5,598 nucleotides of DNA from contig JAEDGK010000117.1 of the NCBI GenBank assembly GCA_016297555.1, forward strand, positions 1 through 5,598. Direction: 5' to 3'. The notes under the pieces are model-generated. The model had not been told where the DNA came from, did not search any database, and saw only the letters and a list, made by a program, of their open reading frames with translations. Each line of letters starts with the position of its first letter. The stretch's first letter is position 1. A program made the position numbers and the translations under genes. Positions 1 through 5,598 of this stretch are shown here, piece after piece. Source of the DNA: Clostridiaceae bacterium (lineage in GTDB: Bacteria; Bacillota; Clostridia; Oscillospirales; Acutalibacteraceae).

Positions 1-1869
1 TACGGTGATTTTCTCTCCGCTGCCGCTCGCCGCCAGCTTTGAAAGCTCTCTTGCGGTCTTGATAATATATCCCGTTTCTTCAAGCGACTGCTTGTGAGCC
101 GCGGGAATGCAGGTGCCGGGGAGAATATCGTGGAACTGATTTATAAGCATCAGTTCATAAAGCGGATGCGTCTTTTCGTCGCTCGCAACCGCGCCGTCAC
201 GCACGGCGTTGCTGACCGTCAGATATTCAAGGTCACGCAGAGCAAGCTCCGCCTTTCTGTTATGCCTCTTGATATTATGCTGATTGGTAAGAGTGCCTCT
301 GTGAAGCTCAAGATAAAGCTCGCCCGCATAGGTTGAGGGATTTTTTGCCGCACCCTCAAGCTTATTCATAAAGTCTGAAACGGACATATGCTCCGTTTTG
401 CAGCAGCCGTTGAGATCCTTGACACGCCTTGCGGATTCAATCATCTCAAACTGCGGTCCTCCGCCGCCGTCGCCGTAGCCGTAAGAAATAAGGCGCATAT
501 TCGTTACGCTTCTCTCGCGGATGGAATCAGTATTCTTTCTGTCGCCGTAAACCGTATTGCAAAGATCCTCGGGAGAAGGCCAGCAATGGGTTTTGTTGAA
601 ATGGGTGAACACCTTTGTTCCGTCAATTCCCTGCCAATAGAATGTATCGTAAGGGAAGGTGTTTGTGTCGTTCCAATCTATTTTGGTGGTAAGGAAATAA
701 TCGACGCAGCAGCCCTTCATAATCTGAGGAATTGCGGCGCTGTAACCAAAGGTGTCGGGCAGCCAGAAGCAGTCGGAAGTAAAATTGAAATACTTTCTTG
801 TAAATCTCTGACCCCAAAGGAACTGCCTGACCATTGATTCGCCGGAGGTTATGTTGCAGTCGCACTCAACCCATACTCCGCCGTTGGGCTCATATCTGCC
901 CTCGGCAACCTTTTCCTGAATTTTCTTGAAAAGGGCGGGATAATTCTTCATTATCATATTTGAGTGGCAAGCAGAGCTCTGAACAAATCTATATTCGGGA
1001 TACTGCTCCATAAGGGATATCTGATTTGAATATGTTCTCGCGCACTTCTTAACCGTTTCGGGAACATGCCAGAGCCACGCCGTATCCATATGCGAATGGC
1101 CGATAATGCCCGCAAACGGCGCTTCGGGTCCGTTTTTAACCGCAAGCGCTTCTTTAAGATAAGGCTTTGCGGCTCTTAATGCCTCACGGAAGCTCTCATC
1201 ATCGGTATCATCATAGGAATAAAGCAGGCGTTTATGCGCCTCATAAAGAGCGTTGACAAGCTCGCCCCTGCGGAATGAGCTTTTTTCAAGGCTTGCAGTA
1301 AGCTCATTGAGCACTTTGAGGTCAAAATAAAACTCCTGAATTTCATAGTCCTTAACACAGATATCAATTCCGCCGTAATGATAAATATAATCAAGCAGAG
1401 GGAGATTTTCAAGCGGAGCACAGCCCTTATAGGAATGACCTGCGTAAACCTCGAGAGCTATATCTATCTTTTCGCCTGCGCTGACATTCATTTTAAGCAG
1501 GTCGCAGTAATGATTGCCGTGACCCGTAAAAACTATTTTGGTTGCAAAGGTGCCGAAAGGCATACCGTTGACCCAGAGCAGGGATTCATAGCCCTGTGTT
1601 TCGGGTCTGATAAAAAGATTTTTGCCGTCAAGCTCATCGGGAACGGTAAACTCGGTTTTAAACCAGCAATATGCACACTCGCCGCCCCAGGTGAAGCCCT
1701 TTTCAACGGGCTTAAAGAGAGAGTCATCGGGAATTTCATGCAGACGCTCCGTGGTTTCGTATGCCTTGGCGCCGATTTCGGCAACCTTTGTGAAAATCAT
1801 CGGCTCAAGCGTATTCTCAAATCTGTCAAGCTTGCTGAGCATACGCTCAATCTGTTTCTCTGTCAACAT
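1..1869 (-). CDS. Cytosolic GH38 alpha-mannosidase, C-terminal part beyond the window edge
   Basis: This enzyme hydrolyses terminal alpha-mannose residues from oligosaccharides (glycoside hydrolase family 38, class II-like). The frame is open from ATG at 1869 to position 1, giving 623 residues. Family members are usually about 1000 residues, so the C-terminal beta-rich domains are cut off by the window. Residues 60-180 look like the usual N-terminal beta-sandwich (WGGECAYCWF at 61-70). The catalytic domain starts near 255 with GHSHMDTAW; H260 and D262 should bind the catalytic metal. WLPDTFGYS at 369-377 carries the probable nucleophile D372. GYGDGGGGP (464-472), YLELHRGT (519-526) and NQFHDILPGT (577-586, H580 a probable metal ligand) are also family signatures. 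There is no signal peptide and there are 17 cysteines, so a cytosolic enzyme acting on imported glycans is likely. The ATG is preceded in frame by the stop codon of the upstream gene, which fixes the start region. Linkage specificity cannot be read from the sequence. Confidence 0.95.
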   Translation of the reverse strand, partial: MLTEKQIERMLSKLDRFENTLEPMIFTKVAEIGAKAYETTERLHEIPDDSLFKPVEKGFTWGGECAYCWFKTEFTVPDELDGKNLFIRPETQGYESLLWVNGMPFGTFATKIVFTGHGNHYCDLLKMNVSAGEKIDIALEVYAGHSYKGCAPLENLPLLDYIYHYGGIDICVKDYEIQEFYFDLKVLNELTASLEKSSFRRGELVNALYEAHKRLLYSYDDTDDESFREALRAAKPYLKEALAVKNGPEAPFAGIIGHSHMDTAWLWHVPETVKKCARTYSNQISLMEQYPEYRFVQSSACHSNMIMKNYPALFKKIQEKVAEGRYEPNGGVWVECDCNITSGESMVRQFLWGQRFTRKYFNFTSDCFWLPDTFGYSAAIPQIMKGCCVDYFLTTKIDWNDTNTFPYDTFYWQGIDGTKVFTHFNKTHCWPSPEDLCNTVYGDRKNTDSIRERSVTNMRLISYGYGDGGGGPQFEMIESARRVKDLNGCCKTEHMSVSDFMNKLEGAAKNPSTYAGELYLELHRGTLTNQHNIKRHNRKAELALRDLEYLTVSNAVRDGAVASDEKTHPLYELMLINQFHDILPGTCIPAAHKQSLEETGYIIKTARELSKLAASGSGEKITV

Positions 1870-1878
1870 TTGTTTGCA

Positions 1879-2556
1879 TCATCCTTTCGGGATAGTTTGT
1901 TTTTTATTCATCGGGCAAACCTTCATACAGATGCCGCACACGGCGCCTCTGCCGATTGCCTGAAATTTTGTTTTCATATATTTACTGCAAGCCTCGGGGT
2001 CAAAGATTTCTTCCCTCGGCGTGCCGGGAGCCCAATCCCCTCCCTTTATGGCGTGGGCGGGGCAAGCCTTAACGCAGATGTCACAGCCCGAGCAAATACT
2101 GCTCGCAAGCGTGTTTTCGCACTCAAACGGGCAATCCGTAAAAAGAGTTCCCAAGCGCACAAAGCTTCCGTATTCGTTATGCAGAAACAGCGAATTGCGC
2201 CCAATCGAGCCAAGCCCCGCAAGGCAGGCTCCTTTTTTGTGTGAATATCTCGCCCGATAATTCCAGCCGTCTTTGTTAATGCTCTGAGAAGCGGCAACGG
2301 TTATATATCTGTAACCCCTGCGCTGAAGAAACATACCCGCCTGCAAAAGCATGGAATCAATGAAGGCGTTGACATTTCTGTAATGATTGAAATAAGTATG
2401 GGTCGGCTCGTCCTCGATTTCTTCGATTATGCTCTCGGAAAGGCGCGCAACAATGCTCACGCCGAAAGGCAGCGCTTCGCCGTCCGCTTTAAAAAAGCCT
2501 ACATCGGCAACGCCCTTTTCGAGCAAAAAAGCCTTTAATTCTTCCTGCACGCTCAT
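1879..2556 (-). CDS. Short epoxyqueuosine-reductase-like protein with two [4Fe-4S] clusters
   Basis: This 225-residue protein resembles the iron-sulfur part of QueG, the enzyme that reduces epoxyqueuosine to queuosine in tRNA. SHKKGACLAGLGSIGRNSLF (105-124) followed by a GSFVRLGTLFTD-type stretch (130-141) is a QueG-family hallmark. Cluster ligands are C155, C158, C161 and C165 (CxxCxxCxxxCP), then C190, C207, C210 and C214. C190 aligns with the lone cysteine that precedes the final CxxCxxxCP in QueG. By analogy with crossed ferredoxin folds, C214 would join the first trio and C165 the second set. Authentic QueG is roughly 300-390 residues with a larger N-terminal cobalamin-binding domain and often C-terminal HEAT repeats. 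Here the N-terminal part is short and there is no C-terminal extension. It may be a stand-alone electron carrier or a reductase with another substrate, so I assign no gene symbol. The start at 2556 is 1 nt after the prmA stop and has a good ribosome binding site. Confidence 0.85.
   Translation of the reverse strand: MSVQEELKAFLLEKGVADVGFFKADGEALPFGVSIVARLSESIIEEIEDEPTHTYFNHYRNVNAFIDSMLLQAGMFLQRRGYRYITVAASQSINKDGWNYRARYSHKKGACLAGLGSIGRNSLFLHNEYGSFVRLGTLFTDCPFECENTLASSICSGCDICVKACPAHAIKGGDWAPGTPREEIFDPEACSKYMKTKFQAIGRGAVCGICMKVCPMNKKQTIPKG
1882..1887 (-). promoter_or_regulatory. Ribosome binding site for the alpha-mannosidase, inside the preceding gene
   Basis: The motif AAAGGA lies over the last two sense codons (Lys-Gly) of the QueG-like gene, 12 nt before the mannosidase ATG at 1869. 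That spacing is longer than the usual 5-9 nt. No better site is visible, and the in-frame stop at 1881-1879 rules out an earlier start. Translation is therefore probably coupled to the upstream gene. Confidence 0.5.
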
Positions 2557-2557
2557 T

Positions 2558-3481
2558 TTATTTCACCCTTGCTTCAAAGCAGAGCCAGCCGCCGCTTTCG
2601 TGGCGGGCAATAACCTCAAGCCCGTTTTCGCCAAACGCGCGCAAAACATCATCCTCACGCGGCTCGATTATTCCCGAGGTGATGAACACCGCACCGGGAT
2701 TCATATAGTTCTTCACATCTTTGCAAAGGTTGATTATGATATCGGCAACGATATTTGCCGCAATGATATCATATTTGCCCGTCACCTTATCGGTTGTTGA
2801 GCCCTGCAAAACCGTAAATCTCGGCTCGGAAAAGCCGTTGGTTTTTCCGTTTTCTTTTGCAGTCTTTACGGCGAGAGCGTCAATATCAACGCCGAGCGCG
2901 CTGTCCGCTCCGAGCAGCAGGCAGGCAACCGAGAGTATTCCGCTGCCGCAGCCGATATCGAGAACGCTTTTGCCGGGAGCGGCGTATTTTTCAAGCGTTT
3001 CAAGGCAGAGACGCGTTGTATCGTGAGTTCCCGAGCCGAAAGCCAAACCGGGCTCAAGATGAAGCACGGCGCGCTCGCCCGCGTCATATTCCTGCTCCCA
3101 AATAGGTCTGATGAGCAGCTTTTCGCCGACGGGCATAGGCTTGAAATATTTTTTCCAATTATTTTCCCAGTCGGCGTTTTTGCAAACCGATTCGTCAATC
3201 TCATTGGCTATTCCCTCGGCAGTCAGCCTTTCGGTCAGAAACGAAACCGCCTCTGCGGGATTTTCCTCGGGCGAAATATAGATATGCACAACGCCCTTGG
3301 TTCTGTCCTTTGCCAGCAAATCCTCATCGATAAGGTCGATTCGCGCGATTTCCCAAGCCTCCTGCTCAAGATTGCGGTAATCCTCAATATATATTCCGTA
3401 GGGAACAACCATCTGAGCAATATCGCCCGCTCTGTCAACATCGTCTGCGTTAACTGTTATTTTTATCTCGGTCCAATCCAT
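2558..3481 (-). CDS. prmA: Ribosomal protein L11 methyltransferase PrmA
   Basis: PrmA transfers methyl groups from S-adenosylmethionine to amino groups of ribosomal protein L11 in the cytosol. The 307-residue length is normal for the family. The N-terminal domain (about 1-100) is the substrate-recognition ferredoxin-like fold, opening with MDWTEIKI. A linker motif, DWENNWKKYFKP, lies at 104-115. The methyltransferase domain then shows LEPGLAFGSGTHDTTRLCL (142-160), whose GSGTH is the family signature. It continues with the SAM-binding glycine loop VLDIGCGSGILSV (173-185), the acidic strand end GVDIDALAV (197-205) and the catalytic-site loop AANIVADI (241-248). The C-terminal GGWLCFEARVK is also typical. 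The start at 3481 has GGAG 7 nt upstream. The gene begins 17 nt after the DUF2804 stop. In many Firmicutes prmA sits near dnaJ and rsmE; neither is seen here. Confidence 0.96.
   Translation of the reverse strand: MDWTEIKITVNADDVDRAGDIAQMVVPYGIYIEDYRNLEQEAWEIARIDLIDEDLLAKDRTKGVVHIYISPEENPAEAVSFLTERLTAEGIANEIDESVCKNADWENNWKKYFKPMPVGEKLLIRPIWEQEYDAGERAVLHLEPGLAFGSGTHDTTRLCLETLEKYAAPGKSVLDIGCGSGILSVACLLLGADSALGVDIDALAVKTAKENGKTNGFSEPRFTVLQGSTTDKVTGKYDIIAANIVADIIINLCKDVKNYMNPGAVFITSGIIEPREDDVLRAFGENGLEVIARHESGGWLCFEARVK
2564..2570 (-). promoter_or_regulatory. Ribosome binding site for the QueG-like gene, inside the prmA end
   Basis: AAGGGTG lies 7 nt before the ATG at 2556 and is built from the last codons of prmA (the Arg-Val of the C-terminal ARVK). 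The two genes are separated by a single base (TAA-A-ATG), so translational coupling is very likely. Confidence 0.65.
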
Positions 3482-3488
3482 TTTTTAT

Positions 3489-3492
3489 CTCC
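3489..3492 (-). promoter_or_regulatory. prmA: Ribosome binding site for prmA
   Basis: GGAG within CGGAGAT lies 7 nt before the prmA ATG, in the 17-nt gap after the DUF2804 stop. It supports the start at 3481. The gap has no room for a promoter, so prmA must be transcribed from further upstream. Confidence 0.6.
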
Positions 3493-3498
3493 GTGTTA

Positions 3499-4527
3499 TT
3501 AATATTTATTATGTACATCCTCGGCAAAGCAAAGCACATCTTTAACCTCAATCACGGTTCCGTCATCAAGAACAGCCTTGCCGCTGAGCCTGCCGAAAAC
3601 CTGATGCTGGTCGGTAACGATAACCTTAACATCAATTTTAGCCGCGCGGTCGATTATCGGCACAAACTCCATTTCAAATCTGCCGTCGCTCGAAGTGAAT
3701 GTCCACGGGTCGGTGTAACTGCTTGCGGGAATATTAAAGGTTACATCGTCAAGCTTATGACACTTTCCGTCATAGAAGAGCATATTCTCGCTTGCCGCGC
3801 TTGTGTCGCCGAAGCCATAGCCGATATTGAAGCCGAAGGCATGGCCGTTGATATCGGCATTGCCCGAGCCCCAATACCAAGTGTTATCATAAGTCCAGAC
3901 TCCTCTGCCCCAATCAAGAGTTCCGAAATCGGTTGCAGGGTCAAAGATATATTCTTTCCCGTCATAAACGGCTTTGCCGCTCGCTCTCATACAGTTAATT
4001 TTTTGATTGTAATAGAAAGCGGTCTTTTTTTCTTTCCAAGGAGTTGCAATAACCATGGTGTCCATTTCGGGCTGGGCAAGCGTTATGTCGCACGAAAAGG
4101 TTTTGCCCTCATGGAAATTTTTGAAATTGCATATCAGCCTGCGCTGACCGTTTGACACGCGAAATTCCATATCAAGGCGTTTATCGTGATAAACCGTGTT
4201 ACCTTTTGCGCTGGTTGAGGGAAGCTTGAATTTGCCCATCGGGAAGGCGTTAAGAATTGTTTCCGTGTGTTCCCAAGGGATTGAAAAATCAAGCAGGGTT
4301 GCCGACTGAAGCCCGATATATCCGTCATCGGATATGGTGAGGGCAACGCCGAAATTATTCTTTTCAGAGATAACAAGATAATAGTCCCATTCTTTAATTC
4401 TGAACTTGGGCGCTTTGATTGCGCTGCGGTCATAAACCTGATAAAGCTGTTTTGACCAACCGGGTTCTCTCAGGCTTCCGTCCGCCTTGAGCAAAGGCTG
4501 AACGGCTGTTACTTCATGGTTTCGCAT
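3499..4527 (-). CDS. DUF2804 family protein of unknown function
   Basis: This 342-residue protein matches my recollection of the DUF2804 family, for which I know no assigned biochemical role. The N-terminus carries a conserved-looking PLLKADGSLREPGW (11-24). The central core includes ATPWKEKKTAFYYNQKIN (161-178) and is followed by FDPATDFGTLDWGRGVW (195-211) and a tryptophan/glycine-rich stretch through WYWGSGN (217-223). GFNIGYGFGDTSAASEN lies at 232-248, and the end has FGRLSGKAVLDDGT (311-324). The predicted content is mostly beta strand with many aromatic residues and few long helices, which would suit a beta-barrel or beta-sandwich that binds a hydrophobic or sugar ligand; this is inference only. 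No signal peptide, membrane segment or nucleotide-binding motif is visible, so it is probably cytosolic. The start is well supported by a near-perfect Shine-Dalgarno. It is the first gene after the only sizeable gap (51 nt) in the block. Confidence 0.85.
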   Translation of the reverse strand: MRNHEVTAVQPLLKADGSLREPGWSKQLYQVYDRSAIKAPKFRIKEWDYYLVISEKNNFGVALTISDDGYIGLQSATLLDFSIPWEHTETILNAFPMGKFKLPSTSAKGNTVYHDKRLDMEFRVSNGQRRLICNFKNFHEGKTFSCDITLAQPEMDTMVIATPWKEKKTAFYYNQKINCMRASGKAVYDGKEYIFDPATDFGTLDWGRGVWTYDNTWYWGSGNADINGHAFGFNIGYGFGDTSAASENMLFYDGKCHKLDDVTFNIPASSYTDPWTFTSSDGRFEMEFVPIIDRAAKIDVKVIVTDQHQVFGRLSGKAVLDDGTVIEVKDVLCFAEDVHNKY

Positions 4528-4534
4528 TACTGTT

Positions 4535-4541
4535 CCTCCTT
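4535..4541 (-). promoter_or_regulatory. Strong ribosome binding site for the DUF2804 gene
   Basis: AAGGAGG, close to the perfect anti-16S complement, lies 7 nt before the ATG at 4527. It is the strongest such site in the window and decides the start codon. It suggests this gene is translated efficiently and independently of its upstream neighbour. Confidence 0.8.
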
Positions 4542-4565
4542 AAATAATATATAAAGCGCGCTGAT

Positions 4566-4583
4566 AATAAACGCGTGTTTATT
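4566..4583 (-). repeat. Perfect 7-bp inverted repeat over the exonuclease stop codon
   Basis: AATAAAC and GTTTATT flank a 4-nt loop, forming a perfect but AT-rich hairpin that includes the TAA stop of the YhaM-type gene. The RNA downstream reads ATCAGCGCGC rather than a U-tract, so it is not a standard intrinsic terminator. An 8-bp GC palindrome (AGCGCGCT) follows at 4555-4562. The structure might be an RNA stability or processing element, or chance. Confidence 0.35.
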
Positions 4584-5556
4584 CCTCGCTGATAAGCTTA
4601 ACATCGCCGTTAGGAGCAATGCCGTGGTTATAAAGGCAGCGGTTATCGAGTGCCCATTGGCGCGGAGTGAACGAACCCGGCTCAACCTCTTTGACTGCGT
4701 GACGCATTTCATAAAGCCTTGCATCCAAAAGGTCAAGCTGAGAGAGCAGCTCCGCTTCAATAAACATCGGCAATTTTGCCGCACCGAATTCGGGAGTGCC
4801 GTGATGCGATATAAGCATATGCTCAACAAGCGTAAGCGTTTCCTGCGAAACGCCGTTTGCCTTGCCTATTTCGTCAATTCTGATGGCGCCCATAACAAGA
4901 TGACCGAGCAGATTGCCTCTGACGGTGTATTCGCTTGCAATCCCCGTTGAGGAAGCTTCAAGCTCGTCAATCTTTGCAATATCGTGAAGAATTGCGCCGC
5001 TGCAAAGCAAATCATAATTAACAAAGCCGTAGATTTTGCACACGGCATTAGCAAGGCGAAGAATTGAGAGCGTGTGCATAAGCAGACCGCTCCTGACTGC
5101 GTGATGAAGATTTTTTGCGGCGGGCCAATAGATTATTTTTTCTCTGTATTCATCTATTACGGCGGAAACAAGGGTTTTAAGCTCGCCGTTTTCAAAGCCG
5201 TCCACGATTTTTTCAATCTCGGCAAGCATAACCTCGCCCGTCAGGCAAGCGCTCGGAACATAGTCCTCAATGGCGACATCATCCTCGGGAAGCACCGCGC
5301 GGATACGCTCGACTCTGAACTGCGTTGTATCGTTAAACGGCACAAAAGTGCCCCTGACCTTAACAAAATCAAACTTTTTAAACTGATTTGACGGCGTTTC
5401 CCTGTAATCCCAAAGCTTTGCGCCGATTTCTCCGTCATTATCGGCAATAACGAGATCAAGATAAGGCACGCCCTTGGCGGTAAGTTTTTTTTCGACCGAT
5501 TTTATCAGACAAAAGCCCTCGTGAGTTCCCGAACCGCCGAGCGGTGTAAAATTCAT
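4579..5556 (-). CDS. yhaM: YhaM-family 3'-5' exoribonuclease (OB-fold plus HD domain)
   Basis: YhaM-type enzymes are metal-dependent 3'-5' exonucleases that trim RNA (and can act on single-stranded DNA) in the cytosol. The 325-residue length fits the family (about 314 in Bacillus subtilis). Residues 10-90 form the nucleic-acid-binding OB-fold, with FCLIKSVEKK (15-24) and GEIGAKLWD (42-50) matching the family pattern. The HD phosphohydrolase domain spans about 145-285. It shows HHAVRSGLLMHTLS (151-164), the defining H191-D192 in AILHDIAKIDE, GHLVMGA (218-224, H219), ISHHG (249-253, H251/H252) and LLSQLDLLDAR (270-280, D275); together these supply the usual metal ligands. The start has AAGGAG 6 nt upstream. 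It is the first gene of the block in the window; whether it is first in the transcript is unknown, because only 42 nt upstream are available. Main alternative: another OB-HD nucleic-acid phosphodiesterase of the same superfamily. Confidence 0.93.
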   Translation of the reverse strand: MNFTPLGGSGTHEGFCLIKSVEKKLTAKGVPYLDLVIADNDGEIGAKLWDYRETPSNQFKKFDFVKVRGTFVPFNDTTQFRVERIRAVLPEDDVAIEDYVPSACLTGEVMLAEIEKIVDGFENGELKTLVSAVIDEYREKIIYWPAAKNLHHAVRSGLLMHTLSILRLANAVCKIYGFVNYDLLCSGAILHDIAKIDELEASSTGIASEYTVRGNLLGHLVMGAIRIDEIGKANGVSQETLTLVEHMLISHHGTPEFGAAKLPMFIEAELLSQLDLLDARLYEMRHAVKEVEPGSFTPRQWALDNRCLYNHGIAPNGDVKLISEE

Positions 5557-5562
5557 AAAATT

Positions 5563-5568
5563 CTCCTT
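5563..5568 (-). promoter_or_regulatory. yhaM: Ribosome binding site for the YhaM-type gene
   Basis: AAGGAG lies 6 nt before the ATG at 5556 and fixes this start. It is followed by an AT-rich spacer (AATTTT), which favours open mRNA at the start codon. Confidence 0.75.
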
Positions 5569-5570
5569 TT

Positions 5571-5585
5571 CGGCAAAAACTGCCG
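5571..5585 (-). repeat. Small inverted repeat directly before the yhaM ribosome binding site
   Basis: CGGCA and TGCCG flank a 5-nt loop (GTTTT), making a short GC-rich stem that ends just upstream of the Shine-Dalgarno sequence. It is too short and lacks the U-tract of a terminator. It could be a leader-RNA hairpin or chance. The window ends 13 nt further upstream, so any promoter is either outside it or incomplete. Confidence 0.3.
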
Positions 5586-5598
5586 CCGTATTTTATTT

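Larger units (their letters stand above)
1..5556 (-). other. Probable five-gene transcription unit
   Basis: All five genes run in one direction with gaps of 51, 17, 1 and 9 nt and no terminator-like structure between them. The last three junctions are too short for promoters, so the DUF2804, prmA, QueG-like and mannosidase genes almost certainly share a transcript. Membership of the YhaM-type gene is likely but less certain because of the 51-nt gap. The unit continues beyond the left edge. Confidence 0.7.

Noticed and set aside
388..837. Plus-strand open frame of 149 codons
   Set aside because: It is antisense to the catalytic domain of the alpha-mannosidase, whose motifs run unbroken through this region.
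1847..1882. Eleven-codon mini-frame starting ATGATG and overlapping the QueG-like stop (ATGA), as a possible leader peptide
   Set aside because: The Shine-Dalgarno-like bases directly abut its start codon, leaving no usable spacing. It has no notable composition such as a run of one amino acid.
1378..2244. Plus-strand open frame of 288 codons
   Set aside because: It lies antisense to the clear GH38 and QueG-like genes, crosses their junction, and its translation shows no recognisable domain. It results from the codon bias of the real genes.
3493..4155. Plus-strand open frame of 220 codons
   Set aside because: It is antisense to the DUF2804 gene. The sense protein has coherent conserved blocks and a strong ribosome binding site, while this frame has neither.
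4566..4583. Intrinsic terminator after the exonuclease gene
   Set aside because: The stem is AT-rich and no U-tract follows it on the transcript, so it lacks the defining features of a terminator.
1..5598. Mobile element, CRISPR array, tRNA or riboswitch
   Set aside because: Both strands were read for transposase-like proteins, terminal or direct repeats, spaced repeats and tRNA-like arms. None was seen, and the coding regions fill nearly all of the window.

Overview
The window is a tightly packed block of five genes, all on the minus strand and read from right to left. It looks like ordinary chromosome from a low- to mid-GC Gram-positive anaerobe of the class Clostridia, probably a gut or rumen member of the Ruminococcaceae/Oscillospiraceae type. 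This rests on three observations: a YhaM-type exoribonuclease (a family best known from Firmicutes), strong Shine-Dalgarno sequences, and a short QueG-like double [4Fe-4S] protein of a kind common in anaerobes. The taxonomic call is inference; no rRNA or other marker gene is present.

In transcription order the layout is: (1) 5556-4579, a YhaM-family 3'-5' exoribonuclease (OB-fold plus HD domain); (2) 4527-3499, a DUF2804 protein of unknown function; (3) 3481-2558, PrmA, the ribosomal protein L11 methyltransferase; (4) 2556-1879, a short epoxyqueuosine-reductase-like protein carrying two [4Fe-4S] clusters; (5) 1869 to beyond position 1, a GH38 alpha-mannosidase whose first 623 residues are in the window. 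The gaps are 51, 17, 1 and 9 nt, and each gene has its own recognisable Shine-Dalgarno sequence. For genes 4 and 5 that sequence lies inside the end of the preceding gene. No terminator-like hairpin with a U-tract is seen between genes, so one transcript covering all five is the simplest reading. The 51-nt gap before the DUF2804 gene is the only place with room for an internal promoter.

The genes do not form an obvious pathway. YhaM (RNA turnover), PrmA (ribosome modification) and the QueG-like protein (possibly tRNA or redox chemistry) have a loose translation/RNA theme. The mannosidase and DUF2804 protein do not fit it. No mobile element, CRISPR array, tRNA, rRNA or gene-free stretch over 300 nt is present. 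I found no convincing new biological system. The points most worth a second look are the shortened QueG-like protein, the uncharacterised DUF2804 protein and the mixed gene order.
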